Source of the DNA: Candidatus Gastranaerophilales bacterium | GTDB taxonomy: Bacteria; Cyanobacteriota; Vampirovibrionia; Gastranaerophilales; Gastranaerophilaceae | Reading direction: 5' to 3' | Length of the DNA: 64,000 bases | NCBI GenBank assembly: GCA_944323725.1 | Contig: CALUTP010000041.1 | Coordinates: 1-64,000, forward strand | In this document: piece by piece, positions 1 to 11,600 of the stretch | Numbering within the stretch: position 1 is the stretch's first letter | Layout of the letters: each line of letters begins with the position of its first letter | Translations under genes and position numbers: made by a program | Notes under the pieces: model-generated | The model's input: the letters and a program-made list of their open reading frames with translations, nothing else | Database searches by the model: none | What the model was told of the DNA's origin: nothing

Positions 1-27
1 CACTGTAATAGTTCCTAAACACTTAAA

Positions 28-141
28 TTAGTTGTTTAAGAAGCTTTGAATAAGATCTTCTTGCTCAGAGAAAAAGTCGTAAATTTCTGGTGATATTTTT
101 AGAATTTCATCCGTGCACTCCAGATTAAAAAAAGCTCTCAT
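28..141 (-). CDS. possible 37-residue small ORF
   Basis: An uncalled reading frame beginning MRAFFNLECTDEILK and ending in SFLNN lies just downstream of the efflux operon on the same strand. Its composition looks protein-like, but its start codon lies inside the terminator hairpin and no ribosome binding site precedes it. It may be a degraded remnant or a chance frame. I do not recognise it. Confidence 0.2.
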   Translation of the reverse strand: MRAFFNLECTDEILKISPEIYDFFSEQEDLIQSFLNN

Positions 142-156
142 AATGAGAGCTTTTTT
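127..156 (-). terminator. Rho-independent terminator of the efflux operon
   Basis: A perfect stem AAGCTCTCA / TGAGAGCTT with a 3-base loop is flanked by an A-run on one side and a T-run on the other. It can act in both directions and lies 44 bases after the TolC-like stop codon. Confidence 0.8.
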
Positions 157-199
157 ATACAATATTAAATACTTAAAAATCAATATAATGGAATTAAAA

Positions 200-1720
200 T
201 TATAAATTTACATTAGACTCTTTGATTGGAGCACCAATCACTCGCTCTACCTCAGCTGCATTAATATTATAATTCAAAACATTGGAATAATAATCAAGCT
301 GCGCATTAAGGTAAGAATTTTCAGCATCTTTAAATTCAATTGCATCACCTAGACCTACTTGATACCTTCTAAAAGCCTGATATTGGCGTTCTTTTGCCTG
401 TTGCAGCGCTAGTTTTGAAACATCCAGACTGTCATGTGAATTCATAAGACTTATATAAGCACTTTTCACTTCCAAATAAACATTTTGTTTTTGCTGTTCA
501 TAATCAGCAACATATTTTTTATAAGTAGCATTAGCTTCATCAATTTGTTTTTTTAGATATAAAATATTTAAAGCTGAATAATTTAACTGAACCCCTACTT
601 GATAACCATAATCAGAGTCAATTTGTCTTCCCCCTTGATTGTATGACCCAAAAGCACTTAAATCTGGAGTAAATGCTCTTTTTGCCGCTCTAACATTCAT
701 TTCAGCAGAATCCATTAGCTTTTTAGACGCTAAAAGTGCCGGTCTAGAAGCTTGAGCCGTTGCTAATAAATCTTTAAAATTGACATCATATGCTTTTGTA
801 TTAAGCTTGTCCTTTAGAACTACCCCCTCTAATTCAGGAATACCTACCGCATTAGCTAATTCAGCTGCAGCTAATTCAAGAGTATTTTTTGCCTTAATTA
901 AATTAACCTTAGCATTTCCTAAGTTATATTCAGCAGTTGTCACATCAATTTTAGCTTTTCTGCCGATTTGATATTGCGCTTTGGCCTGTTTCAATTGAAG
1001 TTCAAAATCTTTTACAGTATCCTCATAGACTATTTTCTGAATTTCTGCAAACACAAGATTATAATATGCAACTTTTACATTATAAATCACAAGTTCAATA
1101 CTAGTTTCAGCATCATACCTTGAAGCTTCATAACTTCTTTTAGCCATATCTGCAGAAGCTTTTGTTTTACCAAAGTCAAATAGCAGCATATTTGCAGATA
1201 ATGTAGGCACATAATACATATTATACTTTTGCGCCATCATTCTTGAATAAGAATTACTCATAGTCATTAGCGTGTCATTTCTTGAATAACTCACACCTGC
1301 ACTCAAAGTCGGGAAATAATTCGCCCAAGCCTGTCCTATTCTTGATTTGTAAATTTCAGAATTACTGATAGCTGACATAATTGCAGGATGATGAGTAATT
1401 GCAAGTCGGATACAATCGACTAAACTGACTTCACCATTCATGTCAGAATATTCTATTTTACTGTTAATGACAGGGAATTTTGTTTCATACATCCCCTCAG
1501 CTTCTTTAGAAGATTCTTTTTGAGTTTTAGCATTTTCTAGATTTTTTTTATGCTCTTCTTTTTTATTAACTTTCTTTTTCTTTTCAGGTTTTACAATATG
1601 AATTTCTTCAGGCTTTTTCGCAATATTAGCAGTTTCGGATGATTTTTGTTTTGCGAAACAAGCACCTGATGAAATAGTTAAAACAGAACATATTAAAACT
1701 ATATTTAAAATCTTTTTCAT
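200..1720 (-). CDS. TolC-family outer membrane efflux channel
   Basis: Outer-membrane trimeric channel that completes a tripartite RND efflux pump. A signal peptide (about residues 1-23, ending SSGACFA) is followed by a Lys/Glu-rich linker (about 25-75) and then two outer-membrane efflux protein repeats made of long alpha-helical stretches with beta segments such as NMLLFDFG and [11 protein letters not shown]. At 506 residues it is somewhat longer than E. coli TolC because of the linker. Its start codon overlaps the stop of the upstream pump gene by 4 bases (ATGA), so translation is probably coupled. It is the last gene of the adaptor-pump-channel operon. Substrate cannot be told from sequence. 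Confidence 0.9.
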   Translation of the reverse strand: MKKILNIVLICSVLTISSGACFAKQKSSETANIAKKPEEIHIVKPEKKKKVNKKEEHKKNLENAKTQKESSKEAEGMYETKFPVINSKIEYSDMNGEVSLVDCIRLAITHHPAIMSAISNSEIYKSRIGQAWANYFPTLSAGVSYSRNDTLMTMSNSYSRMMAQKYNMYYVPTLSANMLLFDFGKTKASADMAKRSYEASRYDAETSIELVIYNVKVAYYNLVFAEIQKIVYEDTVKDFELQLKQAKAQYQIGRKAKIDVTTAEYNLGNAKVNLIKAKNTLELAAAELANAVGIPELEGVVLKDKLNTKAYDVNFKDLLATAQASRPALLASKKLMDSAEMNVRAAKRAFTPDLSAFGSYNQGGRQIDSDYGYQVGVQLNYSALNILYLKKQIDEANATYKKYVADYEQQKQNVYLEVKSAYISLMNSHDSLDVSKLALQQAKERQYQAFRRYQVGLGDAIEFKDAENSYLNAQLDYYSNVLNYNINAAEVERVIGAPIKESNVNL

Positions 1721-4700
1721 TTTATTGAAATCTCCAAATCTTTTTCAGTAATTTCTTTTTTCGGGAACAAATCAACGAATTCCTGAACTATAACATAGAA
1801 TGCTGGAGTAAGAGCAGCCCCGAGAGTTGCAGCAGCAATCATACCGCCAAATACAGTGGAACCGACAGAAATTCTTGAATTAGCTCCAGCACCCGTAGCA
1901 AATAGCATAGGGAGTACCCCGATGATAAAGGCAAGCTCTGTCATCATGATAGCTCTAAATCTTAACTTAGCTGCTTTTATCGCTGCATCTTTTACACTAA
2001 GTCCATTTTTTTCATGCTCTTCTTTTGCAAATTCAACAATCAAAATAGACTGTTTAGCGGCAAGACCAATTAATGTAATCATACCAACCTGAGAATAAAT
2101 ATCAAATGATTGGTTAATCATCATTTGGAATATTAGTGCACCTAAAGCCGCAATAGGCGAAATGAGCAATACAGCTATTGGAATTGTATAACTTTCATAT
2201 AATGCAACAAGGAATAAATATACAAACACAAGAGCCATGCCAACAATCATTGCAGTCTGACCAGAAGCTTCTCTTTCTTGAGCTGATGTACCAGACCAAT
2301 CAAATGTTATATCAGAAGGTAAAGTCTGTTTTGCAACGTTTTCCATAGCATTCATAGCATCACCAGAACTTTTACCGGCTGCTTGCTGACCTTGAATTTG
2401 AACTGACTTATACTGGTTATAACGTGATATTGATGCTGTACCTACTGTCTGACGTAATTTTACTACTGATAATATAGGCACCATAACACCATTGGTATTT
2501 TTAACATATATTCCAGATAAATCAGAAGCTTTATTTCTGAAATCACTTTCTGCCTGCATTTGTACCTTGAATACCCTGTCATACTTGTTAAAATCATTCA
2601 CATAATTTGTACCAAGCATAGATGATAATGTTGTATATAATTCTTGTAAATCAATATTTTGAGCCATTGCTTTTTCATAGTCAATGTCAACAATATATTG
2701 AGGTACATTTGCTTGGAATGATGTATATACACTTGACAATGACGGATCCTGATTTGCTGCAGCAACTAACTTATTTGCCCAGCTTTCCAAATCTTGCGCT
2801 GTATATTCTCCCTGAGAAAGCATTTGGAATTCAAAACCGCCCATCATACTCATACCATTAATTGCAGGAGGAGAAAAGGCTACAATTGAAGCCTCTTTAA
2901 TACTTGAAGCAACTGCTCTCACCTGATTTAATACTGCAACATGTGATAAATCAGTAGCTTGGCCTTTTAATTTTCGTTGAATCCATTTTACAGGAGTAAT
3001 TTTTCTTTCACTATAATCAAGTAATTGGATAATAACATTTGCCTGATTTGCTGCACCATCGCCACCAAATACTGTAAGTTTTTCAGGATTAATTCCAGGA
3101 ATACCTTTTATTTGCTCAGTAAATTTTCTTGCGACATCTTCTGTTCTTGAAAGTGAAGCCCCATCTGGTAATGTAATACTTGCAATTAATACTCCCTGAT
3201 CTTCATCTGGAATAAACCCTGTGGATATTGTCTTGAACGAAATCAATGTTAAGGCAAGTATTGCCACATAAAATATTGCAACAAGTTTTTTGTTATAAAC
3301 AAATTTTGTTACATATTCCATATAGAAATTTTCAACTTTTTCAAACAAAGCATTAAACTTAACTGCAATTTCAGTTGTTCTTTTAATAATTCTTCCTTTT
3401 ATATTATCAATATGTTTAAGCCAAGGATATTTAGAATAATCTGTAGATTTACTTTCATGTCCAAAGAAATGAGAACACATTGCAGGAGAAAGAGTAAGTG
3501 CACAAATTGCAGAAATAGCAATAGATACCGCAATACATACTGCAAACTGTTTATACATAACTCCGGTCATACCTGTCATAAATACAATTGGTACAAACAC
3601 TGCCATCAATACCATAGCCATAGCAACAAGGGCAAAGCCTACCTCTTCCATAGTAAGCTGCGTTGCAATAATTGCGGATTTACCTTCATCCATATGCCTT
3701 TTAACGTTTTCTATAACAACAATAGCATCGTCAACTACAACACCTACCGCAAGCACAAGGGCAAATAGCGATAATAAATTCAACGTCATCCCCATAGCTT
3801 TAAGAGCAAAAAATGTACCAATTAAAGATACCGGAATAGTCACGCAAGGTACAAGAGTTGCCATACCATCACCTAGAAATAAGTATATAATTATAACAAC
3901 GATTAATGCAGTCAATAGAATTGTAAATTCAACTTCTTTCATTGATTCATGTATAAAATCAGCATCATCTTTTACATATAAGATTTTTATACCATTAGTG
4001 AGCCTTGCATTAATTTCATTAACCTTAGCCTTAACAGCTTTAGAAAGATTAAGTATATTTGCATCTGGAAGCTGAGAAATAACTACAACAGCAGAAGGCT
4101 TTCCATTAACAAGCCCTAAGTTAGAATATGATTCCGCACCTAATTCAACACGAGCAATATCTTTAATTTTAACATTTGACCCGTCCATGTTAGAACGTAT
4201 GATAATATTTTCAAACTGTTTAACATCCTCAAGTCTTCCAGGAGTTTTTAAGGTAATTTGAAGAGCCTGCTCTTCATCAGTAGGGAGCTGGCCTAATGCA
4301 CCTGTAGCAACTTGGGTGTTTTGATTTTTAATAGCGGCAGCAACCTCACCAGTAGAAATATTCAAACCGGCCATTTTTTGAGGATCAAGCCATATCCTCA
4401 TTGAATAGTTTCCACCACCGAATACATTTACATCTGCAACACCTTCTACACGTTTTAATTCATCTTTTATATAAATAGAACCATAATTTGTCAAATCAAG
4501 TTGAGACCAGTTGCCTGATTCTGGATATAAAGTTAAAATAATAGCACCAGAACCTGATGAACGGCTAATAGCAGTAACACCTGTTCTTTGGACATCTTCA
4601 GGCAATTGTGACTGTACTCTTTGGATTAAATTCTGAACATTCATCAGATTTATATTTTTATCAGTACCAACTTTAAAATATAAGGTTAAAGAATAATTCC

Positions 4701-4977
4701 CGTCTGTTGATGTTGAAGTCATATAGGTCATATTTTCAACACCATTAAGTTTATTTTCTAATATAGTAGCAACTGTAGACTCAATAACTTCTGCACTTGC
4801 ACCCTGATAACTTGCTGATACTCTGACCTGCGGGGGGGTGACATCAGGATAGCTCTCTTGTTTTAAGCTTAATAGAGAAATTAATCCTAAAATAACTATA
4901 CATAAAGAGATTACAAGAGCAAATCTCGGTTTTCTTATAAAGAAGAAAAGTTTATCTTTATCAAATACTTTTTTCAT
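1717..4977 (-). CDS. RND multidrug efflux pump, inner-membrane permease (AcrB/HAE1 type)
   Basis: Inner-membrane proton-driven pump of the hydrophobe/amphiphile efflux family, 1086 residues as is usual. The N-terminus has a cytoplasmic segment and first membrane helix, then porter-domain sequence with the typical [11 protein letters not shown] start. The proton-relay residues are visible: the Asp pair in [15 protein letters not shown] (TM4) and the Lys in [18 protein letters not shown] (TM10). Twelve membrane segments are expected. It lies 13 bases after the adaptor gene and overlaps the channel gene by 4 bases. A run of seven Gs on the plus strand (4832-4838) encodes a Pro-Pro near the N-terminus. 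Substrate range is unknown. Confidence 0.95.
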   Translation of the reverse strand: MKKVFDKDKLFFFIRKPRFALVISLCIVILGLISLLSLKQESYPDVTPPQVRVSASYQGASAEVIESTVATILENKLNGVENMTYMTSTSTDGNYSLTLYFKVGTDKNINLMNVQNLIQRVQSQLPEDVQRTGVTAISRSSGSGAIILTLYPESGNWSQLDLTNYGSIYIKDELKRVEGVADVNVFGGGNYSMRIWLDPQKMAGLNISTGEVAAAIKNQNTQVATGALGQLPTDEEQALQITLKTPGRLEDVKQFENIIIRSNMDGSNVKIKDIARVELGAESYSNLGLVNGKPSAVVVISQLPDANILNLSKAVKAKVNEINARLTNGIKILYVKDDADFIHESMKEVEFTILLTALIVVIIIYLFLGDGMATLVPCVTIPVSLIGTFFALKAMGMTLNLLSLFALVLAVGVVVDDAIVVIENVKRHMDEGKSAIIATQLTMEEVGFALVAMAMVLMAVFVPIVFMTGMTGVMYKQFAVCIAVSIAISAICALTLSPAMCSHFFGHESKSTDYSKYPWLKHIDNIKGRIIKRTTEIAVKFNALFEKVENFYMEYVTKFVYNKKLVAIFYVAILALTLISFKTISTGFIPDEDQGVLIASITLPDGASLSRTEDVARKFTEQIKGIPGINPEKLTVFGGDGAANQANVIIQLLDYSERKITPVKWIQRKLKGQATDLSHVAVLNQVRAVASSIKEASIVAFSPPAINGMSMMGGFEFQMLSQGEYTAQDLESWANKLVAAANQDPSLSSVYTSFQANVPQYIVDIDYEKAMAQNIDLQELYTTLSSMLGTNYVNDFNKYDRVFKVQMQAESDFRNKASDLSGIYVKNTNGVMVPILSVVKLRQTVGTASISRYNQYKSVQIQGQQAAGKSSGDAMNAMENVAKQTLPSDITFDWSGTSAQEREASGQTAMIVGMALVFVYLFLVALYESYTIPIAVLLISPIAALGALIFQMMINQSFDIYSQVGMITLIGLAAKQSILIVEFAKEEHEKNGLSVKDAAIKAAKLRFRAIMMTELAFIIGVLPMLFATGAGANSRISVGSTVFGGMIAAATLGAALTPAFYVIVQEFVDLFPKKEITEKDLEISIK

Positions 4978-4990
4978 GAAACTTTACCTG

Positions 4991-6145
4991 CTATTTACTA
5001 TCTGTTTTATCTGTTTTATTAATAATTTTTAGTTTTTGTCCTTCAGCTGCAACATTTTGGATACCAGAAGTTACAACCATATCAGAAAGATTTAGACCAT
5101 TATCTACAACCCAGTTATTATTGATACTTTCAGAAACTTTTATATTTTTCTTTACTGCCTTATTGTCTTCCACAGCCCAGACATAATATCCGCTCATAGC
5201 ATCACCTTTAGTGCAGGACTGAGGTATAGTAACAAATTTAATAAGTTTTGGTGCAGTAAGCTTTACTTTCATATAAGCACCTGGTACAAGCCACATTTTA
5301 GAATTGTCAAATGTAGCTCGCATATATACAGAGCCGGAATCTTTATCAATTTTATTATCAACAAAATTAATAGTACCAATTTTATCATACCAGTTACCAC
5401 CATCAAATTGGACTTCTACTTTAACATCTTTAAGGTGATTACTAGCTTTGAGCAATTTAACAAAATCATCATTTTTTAAACTAAAGGTAACATAGACAGG
5501 ATTTACACTTGAGACATTTACAAGAGAACCTGATGTAGCTGTAACATAGTTACCCTCAGTAATATTAACTTTACCGATTCGTCCATCAATAGGAGATTTT
5601 ATGGTTGTATAACTAAGATTAACTCTTGCTAGTTCCAACTGCTGTTTTGCAGCATCAAGAAGTGCTTTATTTTGATTTCTAGCAGCTAAGCTTGAATCTA
5701 CATCTGAACGACTTATCAAATCTTCTTTAATCAAAGCATTAGCACGATTTAATTCTTGTTGAGCATTCTTAAGCAATGCACTGTATTGATTTACATTAGC
5801 TGCAGAATTGTTCACTTCAATCTGATATTCTCTTGGATCAATTTGGAAAAGCGTCTGACCTTTTTTAACAAAATCACCTTCTTTGAAATATTTTTTTAAC
5901 AAAAAGCCTGGAACTCTTGCTACTAAATCAATAGAATATTTGGCTTCTACTCGTCCTGTTGCCTCAGCTGATACATTTACAGCCTCAATATGAGGATTAT
6001 CAACTTCGACTTCTTTAGGCATCATCATAGCTTGTCTTTGGATAAACCCTGTAATTAATCCAGAAACTTTATTATATATAATCGGAACTATAATTACTAA
6101 AAGGATTAATATTCCCCATTGTTTTCTTGTTAAATTAAATTTCAT
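4991..6145 (-). CDS. RND efflux periplasmic adaptor (HlyD/AcrA family membrane fusion protein)
   Basis: Links the inner-membrane pump to the outer-membrane channel. One N-terminal membrane anchor (about residues 10-27) is followed by a barrel-sandwich (lipoyl) half, VARVPGFLLKKYFKEGDFVKKG, an alpha-helical hairpin with alternating Asn/Gln/Leu, the second lipoyl half (TTIKSPIDGRIGKVNITEG), then beta-barrel and membrane-proximal domains. I chose the ATG at 6145 over an in-frame TTG four codons upstream because GGTGA lies at the right distance from it. It is the first gene of the efflux operon and follows a promoter with a palindrome at the predicted transcription start. Confidence 0.92.
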   Translation of the reverse strand: MKFNLTRKQWGILILLVIIVPIIYNKVSGLITGFIQRQAMMMPKEVEVDNPHIEAVNVSAEATGRVEAKYSIDLVARVPGFLLKKYFKEGDFVKKGQTLFQIDPREYQIEVNNSAANVNQYSALLKNAQQELNRANALIKEDLISRSDVDSSLAARNQNKALLDAAKQQLELARVNLSYTTIKSPIDGRIGKVNITEGNYVTATSGSLVNVSSVNPVYVTFSLKNDDFVKLLKASNHLKDVKVEVQFDGGNWYDKIGTINFVDNKIDKDSGSVYMRATFDNSKMWLVPGAYMKVKLTAPKLIKFVTIPQSCTKGDAMSGYYVWAVEDNKAVKKNIKVSESINNNWVVDNGLNLSDMVVTSGIQNVAAEGQKLKIINKTDKTDSK

Positions 6146-6173
6146 ACTCTTCACCAAATAATTGTAATTTCAA

Positions 6174-6195
6174 AACAGTAGATTTTTCTACCGTT
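6174..6195 (-). promoter_or_regulatory. candidate operator of the efflux operon
   Basis: Imperfect palindrome AACaGTAGA-TTTT-TCTACcGTT, one mismatched pair in 9. It sits directly downstream of the predicted -10 box and would cover the transcription start. This position suits a TetR- or MarR-type repressor, but no regulator gene is adjacent. Confidence 0.4.
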
Positions 6196-6225
6196 ATCGT
6201 ACAAAAATCAATAAGCTATTGTCAT
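6196..6225 (-). promoter_or_regulatory. predicted promoter of the efflux operon
   Basis: Read on the minus strand: ATGACA, 18-base spacer, TACGAT. It lies about 50 bases upstream of the adaptor start, in the 104-base gap after the MlaA-hydrolase gene. Confidence 0.45.
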
Positions 6226-6261
6226 CCACCATATAAAGTACTTAAAAATTACAGCTGTTAA

Positions 6262-8403
6262 TTAATAACTATTTCGTGCTACTTGATTATTTTGCCGAGA
6301 AATTTCTCTTCTTAAATCATCAATAAATTCTTGTCTGTACAAATATCCAAGATGGGAACCATTACTTAGTAAAAGAGTTTTATTTTTTGAATACTGTTTT
6401 AATTTTTTAAGCTGCATAGGATTTACCATATAATCATCAACAGCATGGTAAATTTTATAATTATCATTATTTTTCAAATAATCAGATATAGAATGAAGAC
6501 TTGCATCATAACTTAACTCATCTACACTTGAGTAACGTTCTGAAAGCAGGTATTTTTTTGCATAATCCTGATAATTAATATTATTAACTAAGTTATAAAA
6601 ATCACAACATTTTTTAGCTCCGGATTTTTCTTCAATAGCAAATATTACATCCGAGAGCTTTTGATGGAGAATAAAGCCAGTAATAAGTTTACCCTCAGTC
6701 TCAGAAAAAGGCAATGATGTAATTTTTATATCAGGATTTTCTTCTTTCATTTTATATATGTGCATAATCTTAGCCGCAGTAATAGCAGCATTTTTATTAA
6801 AATCATCTTGACTACTATTCCACTCTTCACTATTTTTATCAATTTGTTTCATCGCATAAATTAATTCTACAGGCGGACTTATTGAAATAAACTTATCAAT
6901 ACCAAGTGTATTATTTTTAGATTCCTTATCAGCAATAAAAAGAGTTTCTACAGCCCCGAATGAGGTTCCAATAAGAACTTTTTTTGAAAAATTACAACTG
7001 TATTTATTTTGAAGAGTGTCAATTATTTTTGCAGTAACAGACTTTAAATAATCAGCATCCCTTGCTGGAATTCCCGGTCTATAATCAGCAGGCATACTTT
7101 TTATAAACTCCCACTGGAAATGACTGCCTTGAATTACAACAGAATATCCTTCCTCATAGAACAATTTAGCAAGCACTGCCGAATGGTAAGAGGTAATACC
7201 TTCACCAATAGATGGATAAATAATTGCTAAAGGTGAATTTTTATCTTTTTGCATAATATATTTAAATTTATATTCGTCTCTATTAGGCGTTACTGAAACA
7301 GATGAAGTTTTTATTTTTTTACAAAAACATCTATTCCATATAGAAAGTTCATTCCAAATAGAATCATTTATTCCAGGATAATCAAAAAGTGCCGTTCTCA
7401 TAGCATCAACAACTGGATTTTGGGGATTATAATCAAATAATACCATATCAGCATATAGCCTTGAACGTTTATTGTCATAGCTTTTCAGTATAATATCGTC
7501 AATATTTGCTCCGCCTTTTAAAATATCATTAAGAGCAATTTTATCATCAACATTTTCTATAGCTTCATCTTGCTGAACAACAACTTTTACTTCATTATCA
7601 GAATTATATACAAGTTCATTGTGCTCAGACAAATCCATTTCATTCTTGATAACTTCTTTTCTATCAAGATTTTCAACTTTTATAAAACTGTCAAGACCGT
7701 ATAATTTTTTTGCAATATCATAAGGATCCGCATAATTATTTTCAAGTATTTTAGATATCGGCTGAATTTCAGTAGACTTATTCAATGTAAGTCCAGCCTT
7801 AACAAGTGCAATTACAGGAGTTGCAATGTAACATGATGGGTTAAGCCCCGCATCAAGAGCTCTTCCTATAATTCCTCTAGGAGTTGTTGATGCAAGAATT
7901 GGTATAACTAAATAAGGTCCGCTTTTTATATTGCACTTAGCTAATGCCTGATTCATATCTTCATTAACAGGTTCTATATGAAAAAGAGATTTAGCAGGAT
8001 CATAAAGCCCTCCGACTCCAATCGTTGTATTAGCAAGGAACCGTAGAGTTTCACGTCCTGATGCAGAAAAATCTCTTTGAATAAGACAACTTACAAGCCT
8101 TACTGGATATTCAATATTTGAACAGGCACATTTTATCCTATCCATACCATATTGCGGTATTATTGAAGCATAGACTATATGAATAGGTTTTATGACAAAT
8201 TTATTTAGCTTTGAATTGAACTTAAACATTTTCCTATTAAAGCTTTCAAACCTGTCATTACCTAAATAATTATAAGCATAATCCGGATACTTACCATCAG
8301 ATTGGGTATTAAAATCATCTCCATCAGAAGCTGATACTAAATTTGAATTAAAACATAACAAAATAATAATAAAAATTACAAAACAATTAGATTTTTTTAA
8401 CAT
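6262..8403 (-). CDS. MlaA-like lipid-transport protein fused to an alpha/beta hydrolase
   Basis: 713 residues with two clear parts. After an N-terminal signal peptide (about 1-25, cleavage near VSA|SD; the Cys in LLCF is not in a proper lipobox), residues about 45-235 match MlaA/VacJ: NDRFESFNRKMFKFN, the LRFLANTTIGVGGLYDPA motif and GPYLVIPILASTTPRG. MlaA removes misplaced phospholipids from the outer leaflet of the outer membrane. After a linker, residues about 390-705 form an alpha/beta hydrolase with nucleophile elbow GTSFG (Ser481), an acid in VDDY (Asp656/657) and His684 in NGSHLGY, a complete Ser-Asp-His triad. The C-terminal half could be a lipase/esterase acting on lipids handled by the MlaA part; that link is inference. 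MlaA alone is usually about 250 residues. Confidence 0.85.
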   Translation of the reverse strand: MLKKSNCFVIFIIILLCFNSNLVSASDGDDFNTQSDGKYPDYAYNYLGNDRFESFNRKMFKFNSKLNKFVIKPIHIVYASIIPQYGMDRIKCACSNIEYPVRLVSCLIQRDFSASGRETLRFLANTTIGVGGLYDPAKSLFHIEPVNEDMNQALAKCNIKSGPYLVIPILASTTPRGIIGRALDAGLNPSCYIATPVIALVKAGLTLNKSTEIQPISKILENNYADPYDIAKKLYGLDSFIKVENLDRKEVIKNEMDLSEHNELVYNSDNEVKVVVQQDEAIENVDDKIALNDILKGGANIDDIILKSYDNKRSRLYADMVLFDYNPQNPVVDAMRTALFDYPGINDSIWNELSIWNRCFCKKIKTSSVSVTPNRDEYKFKYIMQKDKNSPLAIIYPSIGEGITSYHSAVLAKLFYEEGYSVVIQGSHFQWEFIKSMPADYRPGIPARDADYLKSVTAKIIDTLQNKYSCNFSKKVLIGTSFGAVETLFIADKESKNNTLGIDKFISISPPVELIYAMKQIDKNSEEWNSSQDDFNKNAAITAAKIMHIYKMKEENPDIKITSLPFSETEGKLITGFILHQKLSDVIFAIEEKSGAKKCCDFYNLVNNINYQDYAKKYLLSERYSSVDELSYDASLHSISDYLKNNDNYKIYHAVDDYMVNPMQLKKLKQYSKNKTLLLSNGSHLGYLYRQEFIDDLRREISRQNNQVARNSY

Positions 8404-8614
8404 TTTCCTCTTACTCAGATTAAAAATAATTACAAATCAATAATGCATACAGCTTTAAATAAATAGCATTGCTCTATAAGCTATTTACAAGATGAATTAA
8501 AATAAATTTTAAAATAATAAATGTTAAATTTTTTTAAATATCAATATAAAAAATTAAAGATTTAGCAATAAAAGCCGTAAAAACTACTAAGAAAATAGTG
8601 TGTAAAAGGCAAAA

Positions 8615-11600
8615 ATGGCAGATCCAATACAGATTAATTTATATATTAAATCACTGGGACTAACCGGAAAAGAAGCTGATTTGAAGCGTAAAGAACTGGA
8701 AAAGCTTTCTAACGAAGAACTCAAATTGCTTATTTCCGGTAAAAAAGTATCTAATGACACACAACCGTGGGAAAAAGAATACCTGATTAAAAAAACTGAA
8801 AATAATAATCAATTTTTCGAGTTTAAAACAGATAATGGGATAATGGGCTGGAGACCTCAAGAAGAAAATCTACCAGCAGTTGAAAAGAAAATTTATAAAA
8901 CTTATGAAAAAAGAGAATTAAGAGAATTTGCTGGAGAATTTATCTATAATTCGACGTTAAATGCAAAAACTGAAATTGAAAACTTTAATAATGGTATCGG
9001 TTTTATATCATTACAAAATGGAGTAAATAATTTCAAATCACTTATCGGAACTGAAACAAGCCATGAATTTGAAAAAAGACTATCCAAAGAATTAGATAAT
9101 GCAAAAGTCTTGAAAAATCTTGCACCACATGAAGGTAAATTCGAATACCAATTCGAAAAAGATAGAAAAATAGAATTTAATCCTGCAAATATAGAAAACT
9201 TAAAAAAGAAAACCGAAGAATATACAAGATTAACAGCATTTCAGGAAAAATATGAAAATTTAAATGCTGGACTTAAACATATAAAGATTTTATATGCAAA
9301 AGAAAATGCCCTTGAAACAGCAAAAGAACGAGGTCAAATCGTTCCTGAACAAAAATCCACCTTTGAAGAAGAATTTGTAAAAATTTTAGATGAATTTTGC
9401 GGTGGTAATGAAGAATTAAGAAATGAATATATTAAAAAGATTTCATCAGGAATAACAAATAGAAAAGAACTAAAAGAGCATTTTATTGAATGTTTAGAAA
9501 GACTTGAAAAAGAATGCAAAAAAGAATTGCAAAAAGAATTTGGAGGCAAAACATACGAACAACACACAAAAGAGTACAATGAAATCTGTAAAAAAGCTAT
9601 CGGTAGCGAAAATGCCGAAAACATGGCTAGAAATTACATAGAAAATGCTAAAAAATATGCAACATATGCAGAAATTGGAACAACAATTGCATTATCACTA
9701 CTACTGCCAGGTTCAAGTCTAGTTTCTACAACTGGTAAGAAACTAACCTTGAAATTTGGCCAAAAAGCAGCAGGCTATTTAAAAGCAGGATTAACTGGAA
9801 CTATGGCATCAATACCTGCAGGAATTACTGCTATTGATGCAGCAACAAGTAAAAATGGATTTACAGAAGAAAAAAAATCTGAAATTATCGCTAAATGGAA
9901 AAATGGATTATTCTATGGAGGCTTAGGAGCCTACGTATCTGGGCCTATAGGTAATTCAGTTGAAGCACTGCTAAAAACAAAGCCTAATGTAATTGCTAGT
10001 ACTATACAAAAAGCTTTTAATGGTAAAGGTTTAAATACTGCTGCAAAAGCTAGTGGAATTACTGCTGAAACAACTGCCGATGTCGTACTTGATATGATTA
10101 CTCAAAATGGAGATATAATTTCATCACTCCAAACAAATGGAGGAATGAATATTGGGATGATGCTTGTTGGTGGAAGATTATCAAAAGCTTTTAGCAAAAA
10201 TAATCCGAACATACTTATTCAGAAACAAACAGATGGAAGTTATGTATTGAAAGATTCAAATGGTAAACTTTTATTTAAAGCCAATGATGAAAATATTCTT
10301 GCAACATTTCTTCTAGGTAAAGCTATTGAGAACTCAGGAAATGAACCTGCAAAAGCAGCAGGGAATGCAAATATCACAATGGATAATCCTGGTGCACTCG
10401 CTGCTAAAAAATTGCAGGATAAAGTAGGTTTAAAATTAGATAATAAAAGGACTGGACAAGATTTTCCAAAAGCTCCAATTAAATACAACACTCCAAATAA
10501 AGGACTTTTAAATGTTTTAAAACACTTTAACCCTGAAGTTATGGAAGCTCATTATGCTCAAATTGGAAACCGTATAAACGATGTAATAAAAAATCACTCA
10601 TCAGAATTAAAATCACTTAGCAATAATTTTGAGATAAATAAACAAGCTTTTTCAGAAAAAATAGTAGAAATTTTATCCAATGAATTCGGATTAAAAGGTT
10701 TAGAACCTCCGATAAGGTTTGGTGATACAGGCAGTGATGACGGATATTGGGATTGGACTCGGGCAGAGATTCTAATAAATAAGAATATCAATACCCCTGA
10801 AGATATAGTAAAAATGCTTAGCCATGAATTTCAACATGTAATCCAATATAAAGATATTCTTACAAAATATGGTAAAAATGGACTAATAATGCTTTGCAAA
10901 ACCGGTGAAAACCCACAGGAAACTTATAATACAACAATTAACCTACCATATACACAAAAACTCTTACATTTTGCTAAAGAAAATCCTTATGCTAAAAATG
11001 GACTAAATGATTATATGTCAAGGATATACACAGATGAAATGCAGAATTACAAAGATAGTGATAATCCGGAATATACTAATCAAATTGTAGAGCAAGAAGC
11101 ATACTATCTAGGGAATAATCGTTCGAATCAAGCATACTCCGAAAATGTAATCGGAAATAATGATAACTCTGTAAAAAATACAATAGCAAATTTAAAAGCA
11201 AAATTAAAAAAAGGAGAACCATTAAATAATTCTACTACAATTGATGATAAAATAAATTCCAATATAGAACAAAATTATACTATAGATGAATTCGGACAAA
11301 TCCAGCATAATACCCCTGCAGGAAATGTAAATCCTAATAACCCGATAAAACCAATAAAAACATACGCTGATGAAAATGGGATTTCTCAGTATATGATGAA
11401 AAAATATATTGAACTTGGAAAGATTACACTTACACCAGATGGTAAAATTGATTCAAGAAATCCTGATAACATAAAGTTTGTAGAAGAGCTAAACCGACCA
11501 TCACTTATAACTAAAGAAGAACTGAGTGCAATACTTGGAATATCTGAAAGAAGTCTCCCTGAATTGGTACGTTCAGGAAAATTAGTGCAGGATATTTCTA

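Noticed and set aside
3412-3768. 118-residue plus-strand frame inside the RND pump gene
   Set aside because: Antisense to a gene with clear family motifs; composition (Cys/His/Arg/Asn-rich) is typical of a shadow frame.
4832-4838. seven-G run in the RND pump gene as a phase-variation site
   Set aside because: Too short to be a convincing slippage tract; it simply encodes a conserved Pro-Pro.
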